Source: Loxodes magnus (taxonomy: Eukaryota > Ciliophora > Karyorelictea > Loxodida > Loxodidae). Taken from it: a stretch of DNA of 64,000 nt. Location of the stretch: contig CAMPDV010001255.1 in the NCBI GenBank assembly GCA_946699065.1, positions 1 to 64,000 on the forward strand, in the 5' to 3' direction. The position numbers were made by a program, and so were the translations under genes. The notes beneath the pieces are model-generated. The model saw only the letters and a program-made list of their open reading frames with translations. It did not search any database and was not told the DNA's origin. Of this stretch, positions 1 through 10,495 are shown one piece after another; positions within the stretch are counted from its first letter, which is position 1; the number at the start of each line of letters is the position of its first letter.

Positions 1-1085
1 TTTCAAACTAAGGTTTTAAATTAAAAATTCTTCCTTTTATAGTTTGAATGAGGTTCTATTATAATCTTATAAAGCAATTTTATCTATTATCATTTTCTTT
101 TCTTTCCCCTCATCTCTTTAACCCTCGTTGACTACATTATCTTACTATTTTTATTCTTTATACATTTGAAGAAATTACTTAACTCTTTGATTCCAATACT
201 ATACGATTTATTACGAATATGTCTGCTAATGATAGCTAACGATTCTTCCTTTAATATATTCATTATATATTTAACTTAATTTCACAATACCTAAGTCTGA
301 TTAACTAAAATAAAGCAATTTGTTATAATTAACTAGCAGAATAATAATTATTAATATCTATCCTAAATGAAATTAGAAAGAAGCTAAATGCATCTTTGTT
401 TAAAGCTATAAATAGATTTCAATTATTATCCTAACTTTGTATTGCTAAACTATTTAAACTTTCTATGCTACACATGAATGATTTACTATTATGCTAGTCA
501 AGATAATTTAAGTATCTAGCTCAGATATTTTCTATTAATATTAAGAGATATTGCTTTACTCTATTTACCCCTGGATGTAATCTTTTAGGCTATTATTATC
601 TTTATCTTTTTAATTTTTAATCTTTGCATACAAATCTAAAGAGTAATAAAATTTGATATAGCTTAATCACTAATTTTATAAATTAAGTATGATACATACT
701 TCTTCTTTGGTCCTTATTCCTTTACTTAAGGAATAAAATAAAATTTATAAACAGTCTACACTATAAAATAAATAAGTAAATGTACTATCTAATAGTGAGT
801 AAAGTTAGATATACTAAGAACTCCATTTCTTGCTATAAATGATTGAAGCTTTTTATTTAATAAACTACATTTCGTTTCTTACAGCTATGAAGATATCCAT
901 CCTTTAGCTAATCATCTCTTACTATTAAATAAGATGTTTTTCACTTAAAAATATCGTGTTTCAAACATTTTAACTAACAAATAGTAGCTAAATTTTCCTT
1001 CTTAAACTGAGTATCTTTTCTAAGGCTTAGAATAAAAACCTTCTCTATACAAAGCTAATAACTATCTTTAATTGTGTTCAAATCA
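1..1085 (+). other. coding-like stretch, reading frame unresolved
   Basis: With TAR=Gln and TGA=Trp, parts of this stretch translate into protein-like sequence on the plus strand, for example a run SYEDIHPLANHLLLLNKMFF near 890-950. The best frame seems to change before the next block at 1086. No family is recognised. It may be the upstream part of the ORF ending at 1826, but this is inference from residue make-up only. Openness is not evidence in this code. Confidence 0.2.
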
Positions 1086-1826
1086 ATGTCTAATAATCTA
1101 ACAACTTTACATATAAACTGATTGTTTCTTACTAATCTTGTTAGATAACAATTAGAGATAATCATCCTTTATGCATATCATCAGAACGAAATTAATAGGT
1201 TGGTGCTTTATCATATGGAAGATCTTAAAGAGATATTAGTACTTACTTTATTTATTAAAGGCTTGATTAAATCTTGTCTATTGTGTTATGAGACTATTTT
1301 CGATGATTTAGAGTCTGAAACTCTTTGAGTTTTGCTTAAAATAATGATTTTTACTGCATTAAATAAAACTTGAAAAGAGTTTTTCTGGTAAATGAAATTA
1401 GATAATCTAGTTCTCTAAAAATATTATCTGCATTACCAAACATTCTCTTGATTATAAATAGCAAAGTTATTAATTAAGCCTATAAGGCAACATTGCTATG
1501 ATAGTAACTATCTGATTTTTATATTTGCATATCCAGTCATAAAACCGATTAACTATTATTTCTAAATATATAGCTTTATCTTATATTCTTTAACTATTTC
1601 ATATCTCTTTAATTTGCTAGCTATCTGGTCTCTTTAAATCTCATTAATTGCTAGAAAATGCAGAAATAACTAAAATCATATCACTAAAAGTCTTACTTAT
1701 TAAATAGTCGCTAATTAGTTATCTTTGCCGTATAGTTAGATATTATTGTTATATTAAAGCCTTACTATCTCATTATAGCATCGTACTATAAATAAAATAA
1801 ATTTAAATAGTCGGTTCATAAAATGA
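1086..1826 (+). CDS. C-terminal part of an unidentified ORF
   Basis: A single frame runs from an ATG at 1086 to a TGA at 1824-1826, 247 codons, with no frame change. The translation has a balanced residue mix (for example MEDLKEILVLTLFIKGLIKS) and long hydrophobic, probably membrane-associated helices. In-frame TGA codons occur earlier and would be Trp; the last lies 125 codons before the proposed terminal TGA, as expected if sense TGA is depleted near the end. I recognise no domain. The style (long hydrophobic helices, charged linkers) resembles the cytoplasmic tails of the giant genes at 10496 and 27233, so this may be the end of a related gene whose start lies outside the window. The ATG is only the first convenient start, not a supported one. 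Confidence 0.4.
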
Positions 1827-1904
1827 GTTTATACAAAGGTTAAATATAGCTTGTATTTTTTATTATATCACTAAATTAAAAAATCTTGCCTATCTAGGAA
1901 TTTA

Positions 1905-2446
1905 AATCTTTCAATACGGCCAGCCAGAGTTAGTTCCTGGTGGTTCATAGATATGTTCAGGACATCCAGTTTTTTAAGTTTTAGTACTCGCTGAAAAGAT
2001 GATCCTCTGTATATTCTTTCGTCCTTGCAAACATATAATCTTGTCAATTCCCTTCAGATTTCTTCACTGTTTTTCTTCATCTTATCCGTGCAAATTTTGT
2101 ATCTCTTGTTGTGTGGATTCTTGATTAGCACAGATAACATCTCTTGACAATCCTTCTAAGATTAGTTGCTTCTATTTATCTTTCTTCTTCTACTTCCATT
2201 TTAATTTCTCAGGTTTAAGATTCTATCCTTTTTTAGCCGAGATGCTTAGCTTTAATTTCTTATTTGATTATTCTTTCTTTAGTGTTTTAACTTTTCTCTA
2301 ACAATTTTTTGTTTTCTTACTTCAACATTTTAACTTCTTCCTGTAGATTACGTATATTTCATTAGTTGCTTTATTATTAGCTTTCCATCATTTTTCTATT
2401 TTACATAATTGTTTAATTTTCACTTTTAAAATAGTTTCTTGCTCAT
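1905..2446 (-). mobile_element. degenerate gag-like element (family B?)
   Basis: On the minus strand an ORF opens at 2446 with MSKKLFQKW, similar to the MASKKQQNF and MAPKKQQTS starts of two better copies (57451 and 58634). It continues with a strongly basic, Gln-rich region and ends with RLYVCKDERIYRGS, matching the conserved GxIYRK region of the family. The stretch is richer in G+C than its surroundings. I cannot find an intact CCHC knuckle (only remnants around KICTDKM) and no target-site duplication. I read it as an old, decayed copy; it could be an unrelated small gene. Confidence 0.4.
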
Positions 2447-2669
2447 GGTTTAGGAAAGGAAGTGTGAGTAGAAAGTGAGATTGGAGTAAATATATATTGT
2501 GGATGATTTGACTGATATAAAAGGTTTATTAAAGAGAAATAGAACTATAAATATTATACTTTTAATCTTTGCTAAATATTTATAATTTTATAATCAAAGC
2601 TCTTTACTTAAGAATGTATAATAAAAACTTAATATTCTATTTTAGTAGAATTTATACTATAAAAAATAA

Positions 2670-2738
2670 GGGCATCTAGCTCTAATGCTAGAGCGCTTAG
2701 CATGCGAGAGGCATTGGGATCGATACCCAAGTTCTCCA
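2670..2738 (+). pseudogene. tRNA-Ala(AGC) relic with deleted anticodon stem
   Basis: The D arm (TAGCTC..GAGCGC), the TTAGCATGCGAG anticodon region and a T arm (TTGGGATCGATACCCAA) are recognisable as tRNA-Ala with anticodon AGC. About four bases are missing from the 5' side of the anticodon stem, and the acceptor stem GGGCATC no longer pairs well with GTTCTCC. It is therefore unlikely to make a working tRNA. Confidence 0.75.
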
Positions 2739-3519
2739 TTTTTACAATTTAGCTAGCATCTTTTGATTCTATAGATATTTGTTGAAATCAGATACCTCTA
2801 GAATAACTATCTAAATTAACTATATTTAAGTAATTAAATTAAATTATGCTATCGAAACATGAAAGACCAATAGCTAAGGTATTATAAAATCAATAAAGAA
2901 CTAATTCAAAGAAGAGTTAACAAATCTATAAATAGTGGAAATTATACTATCAATATTTAAAAAGCCTTAAGAAGCATAATAATCCCAACTTTATAATTAA
3001 TCATACTATAAATGAGATTTTAGCAAGGGAAAAGTGAAAAATAAAGACTTGTTTAAAATAAATTTTTAGTTTGTCTATTATTAAATAAAAAGAATCATGC
3101 AAGCTATCTAATTGATACTGATAAAAATAAAAAAGAAAAAACTACTTACTAAGTCTAGCGAATAAAGTATTTTATCCTTCAATGAGAAAAATTAAATTAG
3201 TGAAGCATGAAATTAAGTGTTATAAGCTTATTTTAAGAAATATAATTAACTTATTTATAACTAATTTTTAATTAATAAGATATATAAATTACATTATAAT
3301 ATTAAACTAGAAAAATTGAGATTTTATTAACCATTCAAAAGCATGGAAAAGAAGAGCTTACTTTAAATATATTAGGTTATTAATAATTTCAGATAAAAGA
3401 GTCTATAAATATCTCTATTAGTAATCATTTATTTAAGCATAAAATATTGAAATATAAGGGTAAAACATAAGGTATTATATGCTTGAAAATTAAATAATGT
3501 ATGCAAATATTTATAAAAG
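2739..3519. other. AT-rich spacer, no gene recognised
   Basis: Very AT-rich sequence between two tRNA features. I see no convincing coding frame, repeat or conserved element. Confidence 0.4.
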
Positions 3520-3590
3520 TGCATCAGCCGGGAATCGAACCCGGGTCACTTCGATGGCAACGAAGTATTCTACCACTAGACCACTAATGC
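3520..3590 (-). tRNA. tRNA-Gly(GCC)
   Basis: Read on the minus strand this is a complete 71-nt tRNA. The acceptor pair is GCATTAG/CTGATGC, the D arm TGGTCTAGTGGTAGAAT, the anticodon stem-loop CTTCGTTGCCATCGAAG with anticodon GCC, and the T arm CCCGGGTTCGATTCCCGG. It is followed on its own strand by a TTTT run suitable as a Pol III terminator. Two identical intact copies lie at 37972-38042 and 42996-43066, and a damaged one at 57556-57626. Confidence 0.95.
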
Positions 3591-5159
3591 TCTTAATTAT
3601 CTAGAGAGCTAAATCTTAAATAATGAAATAAAGGAAAAATAAGGTTATTTCAATATATCTTTCAAATAAAATAAATAACTTAAGCAAATAAACTAAATTT
3701 TAAAGGATTAATATAGATATGAGTTATGTTTAATCTTATACAGGTGGTTAATAGGATAAGTCATGAATTCTTTTACTTTATACAATAAAATGATCCTAAA
3801 GAAAACTCAACTCATTTATAATGATATTCTTTCCTTGTAAGTTACAAAACATTTTAAATTTATTTCCATAATAAATAATAAAATAACCAAGAGATTTTCT
3901 TTTATTTAATATGAGAAATTAATTAAAATAATATTAATATTTTTATAGACAAATGCTAAGAAATAGGACTCCAAGAGTTAAAATAAGGGTTATTATTTAG
4001 AGATGAAGTTTATAAATATTAATTTAAAATGAAAACCTCTTAAAATAATCTAATCAATAGAAAAATTCATATGGTTTATGTAAAATCTAAATAAGAAAAA
4101 GCATAAATTAAAAAAGTAGAAAATAGTAATTACTTTAATTGAATATAAATCTCTATTAATTCCTTTTTAAAAGTTTTAAAGCTATGCTCATTAAATATTT
4201 TATGATTTCTCTTTTAAAAATGCTTTCCAAGAAAATAAATTAAGGTTTATAAAAGATTTCTAATCCTCTGTAGTTTCCTAATTTTTCATTTTTATCTTGA
4301 TAATTACCAGATTAAGTCTAGTTTATCTCAGAACTTAAGCAATTAAGCTTTAGATTATAGAAGATAGAGAATTTTATTTAAAATGTTTCTTTTTGAAGAA
4401 ACTTTTGAAAATTTAGGAATATAGATTCTTCTCAATGCTATTGTCTTTCTAAAGGGACTATATATTTTTTAAAGCAAAATTATAAAAATTAATTTTCTAG
4501 TACTACCTCTTTTATATTAAAAATACTTTAAGCTTGCTTGGATATAAAGAATTAACCTCAATTTTATAACGTCTATTGTAAAGATTTATTTATTTAGCAC
4601 TAGATAGTCTTTTTTAATCTCTTCAATGTTTCTTAACTTTTCGATAAACATTTAATTTAAAATTACTAAAGTTAAAGAGATTAAGTTTTTATTAATTTTT
4701 ATCTTGATAGAGTTTTAATTCTATTAGAGCAAATTTAGCAAGAAAGTTATTCCTTCTCCAGTGATTTAAAAAGTTAATTATTATTAAACTTCCTAGCTTT
4801 ATGCTTTAGCATATTGTCTTAGAATAATACTTAAATTTAATTATTTAATTTATATATATATAGAACTATTTAAATTAAAAGTAGCTAACTCTTAATTTAT
4901 AAGTAGTAGAATATGGTACCATTAGTGTTAAGTATTAGATAAGGATAAAATCTATTAGTGCTATTCTTTTATATTATTAACCCTTTTTTCTCTTACTATT
5001 TTTAGTGCTTTCATTATAATATACACTTGAATGTAAAAATCTTAATTACTAAAACTTAGCATATCCAGTTTTTTTAATTTGATATTTAGACTTATATAAG
5101 CTTCTTTATCAGTATTGTTACTTTTTTTAAAAGTATTTAATAGTAAGTTATATAGTAGT
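3591..5159. other. AT-rich region without recognised gene
   Basis: No gene could be supported. A perfect 7-bp inverted repeat with a 4-nt loop (GTTTCTT/AAGAAAC) lies at 4385-4402; at this base composition it may be chance. The last few hundred bases would contain the promoter of the tubulin-like gene at 5160. Confidence 0.35.
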
Positions 5160-6512
5160 ATGAGAGAAATAGTATAGGCTTAAGTCGGCCAGTGTGGAAA
5201 TTAAATAGGAACAAAATTCTGGGAATTTATTTTAGAAGAGCATTCAATTAATACTAATGGTACTTATTAGGGAAATTCTAATACTTAGCTTGATAGAATA
5301 AATTCTTATTTCAATTAAAATTAGGGATAAAGATATGTACCTAGAGCTATTCTTATTGATTTAGAGTCAGGTACAATGGATTCAGTTAAAGCAAGTCCTT
5401 ATGGATAATTATTTAAACCTGATAATTTTGTTTTTGGATAAACTGGTGCAGGCAATAATTGAGCAAAGGGACATTATACAGAAAGTGCGGAGTTGATTGA
5501 TGCAGTTTTAGATGTTGTAAGAAAAGAAACTGAAAACTGTGATAGTTTATAAGGGTTTTAGATATCTCACTCTCTTGGAGGTGGAACAGGTTCGGGAATG
5601 GGAACTCTTTTAGTTTATAAATTAAAAGAAGAATTTCCAGATAAAATAATTCAAACATTCTCAGTTTTACCTTATTCAACAGATACAGTAGTAGATTTTT
5701 ATAACACAACTTTAAGTGTTAATTAATTAATAGAGAATTCAGATTAAGTAATAGTGTTTGATAACGAAGCTTTGAATTAAATATGCTTTAGAGTTTTAAA
5801 GCTGGCAACTCTAACATATGGAGATTTAAATCATTTAATAGCTCATTCAATGAGTGGAGCTACAGCTAATTTTAGATTTCCAAGCTAATTAAATAGTGAC
5901 CTAAGAAGACTTGCCTATAATTTAGTTCCTTTTCCAAGACTACATTTTAATATAATAAGTTATGCTCCTTTAACTACTCGTGAAAATTGATAATCGAAAA
6001 CTTTAACTTCCTAAGATTTAATTTGGTAGATGTTTGATAGTAGAAACATGTTATGTGGATTTGATCCAAAAAAATGGAGTATATTTAACAGCAGCAGCAA
6101 TGTTTAGAGGAATAATATAAGGATAATAAATAGATGAGTATATGTATAGCGTATAGAGTAAAAGTTATAGTTAATGAGCAGAGTGAATTCCTAATAACAT
6201 AAAGCACTCGTTTTGTGATATTCCACCAAGAGGATTAAAAACGTCAGCTACTTTAATAGGAAATAATACTGCTATCTAAGAATATTTTAAACGATAAGAA
6301 GAATAATTTTATTGCATGTTCAAAAGAAAAGCTTTTTACACTGATACCTAGGAGAAGGAGTGGATGAATCAGAGTTTATAGAAGCAGATGCTAATATGAT
6401 GGATTTAGTATCGGAATATTAATAATATCAGGATGCTAGCGTGGAATAATAAAATGAAGTAGAAGATGAAGTTAGCATAGATGAAGAAAGTGAAGACGAA
6501 GAATTAATATGA
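5160..6512 (+). pseudogene. divergent beta-tubulin paralog with two 1-nt frameshifts
   Basis: From ATG 5160 the translation follows beta-tubulin from MREIVQAQVGQCGNQIG through GQTGAGNNWAKGHYTE and the nucleotide-binding signature [18 protein letters not shown] encodes Trp and TAR encodes Gln, as in the intact gene at 50069. Two single-base changes break it: an extra A in an A7 run at 6068-6074, and a missing T in the run at 6333-6337. Between them about 87 codons are out of frame; after the second the frame is restored through the acidic tail to a TGA at 6510-6512. Key GTP-binding residues survive, but many positions differ from the intact gene. If both homopolymer indels were assembly errors this would be a divergent working isotype; as it stands I call it a pseudogene. 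It ends just upstream of the ORF at 6513. Confidence 0.75.
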
Positions 6513-8909
6513 GTTATATATTAAATAAATTAGTTGCTATATTTTTAATTTGATTGAAAGTATATCTAAACTTAATTTATTAGTTATTTAAGCTAATTCA
6601 TCTATTAAAACTTTCAAAGTTAGTTATCAAAGCTTTAAGATATATATCATAATCTTAAGCTAGTCTAAGCTGGCTAATTTTTATGTAGCAATGTAAATTC
6701 TTTAACTGATTATTAGTTTGGAAAAGCGATATTCACAGCTGAAAATATTCAGATTTAACAAAAGACTAATTAGCTTTGATTGTATAAAGTTTGGCTTTAA
6801 TTAAAATTTACGTTAAACTTAGAGTTATCTATAAAAACTAATTTTCTAAAAGTCAATTTAACTATAAAAATTAGGGAAATCAAAAAGTTTTTCTATTAAT
6901 ATAGTGAAAAAGAAAGAAAATAACTTAGAAAGTTATTTAAGGAATAAGATGTTGCTGAAGATAAAAAACAGGAATATCAATTTTTTTAAAAGGATAAAGA
7001 ATTAATATTTCTAAAATAAAAGGAAGAACTTTTAGGGTAAATTAGGTCAATAATCTAATGGACTGATGAAATTAGAAAAGAGACCAAACTCATCTTAAAG
7101 GAAGCAAAGGGTTGTAATTTCCTTACTTGTAAAATGATTGTTTCAATAAACAGTTAATTAAGTTCATTAAGTTTTAGTTACAAGAATGGCCCTTTTCAAG
7201 TTACTAAGATCGTTCTAAATACTTTGCTAAAATTCTTAAAACTTCAAGTGTTAACTTATAAAAATTCCGAGTTTTACGATCAAAATGATTTTACTAAAAT
7301 TTTTGAATATAAAAAGATAAAATCTGAGCTAATAAGCACTAGTTTGAAGGTTATTTCTAAAGAAACTTCTATCTCATAAATTTGATTGGTCTAAAAATAT
7401 CTTACAGCAGCTTCTTGAATTTAAATTTTTCCCATTAATTATAAGGTTTTTTATAGAAAAGAAAGATTTAAAATAATTAATTAATCTTTAATTCATACGA
7501 CTGAATAAATTTTAAAAATAGAGGATGTATGAAGTTCTGCTAGGAATGTCTATTTGAATGTTAAGCATTAGATATATTTAGCATGCATATGCTAATTTAT
7601 TCAATAGATTTATTATTTTTCTTAGTTTACTCCTTTACTTTTCTTAATATGAAAAGCTTTGATCCAAATAAATAGTTTTGAATTGCTTTAAGAGCTTATT
7701 AAAGGTAAATGAACCTTTAATGTTTGATTAGATTTTCGGTTTGAAATAAGTTTGAAAATAGTTGAATATCAGTTCTCATTTAAGTTATAAAAAGGAGGTA
7801 GAGTTAAATAATAGAATAATAGTTCTAATCCTCTATATGATCCAAAGATTTGTAGATATAAACTTAAGTTTTAAAGTTATAAGCAAACAAATGAATTAAG
7901 TGTGAATATAAGAGCTAAGCTTATTTAATACACTTATTTAGCCTAGTGTATTTATATAAAAGGAAACTTATATCATAATTAGATTTTACATTTAATGCAA
8001 TTTGATGGAAATTTCCTTTAAAGACATCATTACAAAGGTTTCATAAAAAGCATTAATTCAAATCTATTAATTTGATTTAGAAGCTCTCTTAAGATATGTG
8101 GGAATTGCATTTATGTTGATTCATAATAAAGCATATACAATGATTTCTTTGAGGGAATTTAAATCTCAATGAACAAAGATAGGAAAGTTAGGGGGATATT
8201 TATAGAAGAACAAATTTTGGAACTTCTAGTGAATAGAGTACATTAAGAAGATGGAACTATCAAATTTTATTTTGATATACTTCAAAGATATATCCATTAT
8301 ATAGTTAGCCTTGAATATAAATTCCTATATCTAAGCTTTCTTTAGAACCCTAATTTATTAAAACTCTTAAAACAAATTAAGGAAAAATAAATATTATTTC
8401 ATAATAAACTGATTAATACTTTACTAAGTAACTAGCATAAAGCAAGAGGAATTCAATCTATTTGCAAGCTAAATGTGTAACAATTAAAAGGTTTTACTTT
8501 TAAGAAAAGTGACTATTTTGCTAGCTTGATTGTTATTATGAGATAAACTTGAAATAAATAATTAAATGATAACTAGATTGCTTATGATATAGTTATTATA
8601 AAGAAATTTAAAGGATAAAAGCATTTGGATTTAAACTATGTTCAAGGAGGTTTGTTCGTAAAGTTTTTAGAGAAAAACAAATCTTTAATTATATGAATGA
8701 AGAAGTAATTTAATCATCATCAATCTTTTAATCCTTTTATGCTTCAACATACTAAAGGTATTATCAAAAATGTCTAATTTTCCCAAATAAAGATAAAAAT
8801 AGAAACTCTAAATTAATAAGCAACAACAAAGAGATCTATTAAACAAAAAATTTATAACAACTAAGTCAAATCTAATAATGTAGGTCTCAATTCAAGATTC
8901 TAGAAATGA
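6513..8909 (+). CDS. unidentified large ORF downstream of tubulin-like gene
   Basis: A coherent frame runs directly after the tubulin-like tail to a TGA at 8907-8909 without a frame change. The first in-frame ATG is at 7134, which gives a 591-residue product; protein-like sequence extends well upstream of it, so the true start is unknown. The translation has a charged coiled-coil-like part (about 6890-7090, EKERKQLRKLFKEQD) and later segments of convincing make-up (RKVRGIFIEEQILELLVNRV, HQEDGTIKFYFDILQRY). No domain is recognised. Weak pattern similarity to the ORF at 23450-26803, which also follows a tubulin relic and precedes a giant gene, suggests the two are paralogs in equivalent positions. 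The frame happens to be the same as the final tubulin frame, so readthrough of the TGA at 6510 would fuse them; I regard separate genes as more likely. Confidence 0.45.
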
Positions 8910-8959
8910 GAAGTATCATAGCTTTCCCTAAAGTTAAATTAAATTAGAGCACACATTAT

Positions 8960-10140
8960 TTAACAGAACATTTGCATGCTTATAATTTCAAAGTATACAA
9001 TCTTCAAGAAGAAGAAATAACTTTAATAAAAATGCTAATGAAATGAAGTTACTAAATTCTTTAAAGAAAGGTAATTTAACTTAGGAAAATACATAAGGAA
9101 GATATAATTTTTCTCTAAATTGGAATATTATCTGGTAAATGTAAGGCCATTTGTAAGTTTCCTTTATTAATAACTTATTTATATCTATTTTATAAATTAT
9201 TCTTTTAAGTTAACTTTTTATAGATAGGTGATGTTACTTTCGATATTATCGTTCAGAAAGGAATAGTACCTTTAGTGAGAAAATATAGGAAAATTTAAGT
9301 TATCATAATTCTCCTTTTTAAGCTTTATTTTACGAAAGAGAACAAAACCATTTACCTCAAGCAATGCTACTATGTTATGCTAATTTCACTCAGCTTAATT
9401 AGGAACTTATGACTATTTAATTTTATTAGAGTAAGGATATATCACATCTCAGAGAACTAAAGCTTCATACTTTATCCTATAAGCTTTTACAGTGAAAACT
9501 AATTTAAAAGCAAAATAACTTAAATGACTAATATCATTATAATTATAAAGCCTAAGCTTTTCTTTGTTGATTTAATTAACGGAATTAAGAAATTAAATCT
9601 TTAATAAAAACAAAACGACAAGTAGCTTTTGAATACTGGAAGACATATCCGTTTTATTCATATAGTTCTAAATAATCAAACACTATTATTAAATAATAGC
9701 TTTCTCCTAATTCCTTCAAATCAAGGATACTTCTTAATTCCATTCATATTATCTTAATTTTAATTTAGTTTTATTTTAGATTCTATCTTTAAGCCTGAAT
9801 GTTCTTTTGGTTTTTACATACTTAAAAGAAGAAACTTTTTATGTAATAAATATACCTTTAATTTACAATTTGAATAAGCTTATAGTTAGAGATTAAAGAA
9901 ATTAGATTTATCTTATTTTTTCTTATTACTCTTTAAAACTTAGATTGTCATAGTTTAAAATGCTTTACAGAGAGAAACTGATAATGCTAAGCTTTTTAAA
10001 GAAATTATAGATCTATCTGAAAATTGGAAAATCCTAAACTAGCAAATTTTAAATTTCTCCTTTAGCTTATACTTTCTATCCTCAGCATTCAAAGATTTAT
10101 AAATAATAACTATTTGTAATATTTCTATAACTATAAAATG
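8960..10140 (+). pseudogene. possible importin-alpha/ARM-repeat relic, with candidate intron
   Basis: A basic stretch at about 9010-9130 (RRNNFNKNANEMKLLNSLKKG) resembles an importin-beta-binding segment. Later fragments read like armadillo repeats (VQKGIVPLVRKY near 9250 and QLGTYDYLILLEQGYI near 9400), but in different frames. A GTAAGT...TTTTATAG segment at 9153-9223 (71 nt) looks like an intron, yet removing it does not join the frames cleanly. The assignment is tentative; the stretch may instead be the decayed end of the preceding ORF. Confidence 0.2.
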
Positions 10141-10339
10141 AGATCATTATGATTTTATTTATAGCTTTTATTTAACTTTAACTTGAATGCAAAAACTCCT
10201 TACTAGAAATTCGCGGACTCGTAAATTATAATAGTTTTATATTAATTTTAACTATGCTATTTTCTTATACCTTTGTTAAGAGCATTTCCTCTTTAAGCAA
10301 AGCTTGATTTTAATTATAGTGCCTCTTTTAAAGTAATTT

Positions 10340-10495
10340 TATGATTATTAAATTAATTATACTTATACAACTTAAGCTTCTTTTAATAAAAGCCTATTTA
10401 ATACTGTTTACTCTTATTCTAAAGTAAAGTAGCTATTTACACTTCATTTAATTAATTAAGTTCAATTCTTTTATTTTATACCCTTATATTTTAAA
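10340..10495 (+). promoter_or_regulatory. 5' flank conserved between the two giant genes
   Basis: This flank is clearly similar to 27075-27232, upstream of the paralog at 27233. Shared blocks include ACACTTCATTTA (10439-10450; 27178-27189) and CAATTCTTTTATTT followed by TATACCCTTAT just before the ATG. The same last block is found inverted at 21010-21040. Conservation outside the coding region fits a shared promoter or leader, but recent duplication alone could explain it. Confidence 0.4.

Noticed and set aside
4385-4402. Perfect 7-bp hairpin as a terminator or regulatory element
   Set aside because: Isolated, no neighbouring gene end, and expected by chance in AT-rich sequence.
5413-5709. 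98-aa minus-strand ORF
   Set aside because: Antisense to the tubulin-like gene at 5160; hydrophobic composition is a by-product of the complementary strand.
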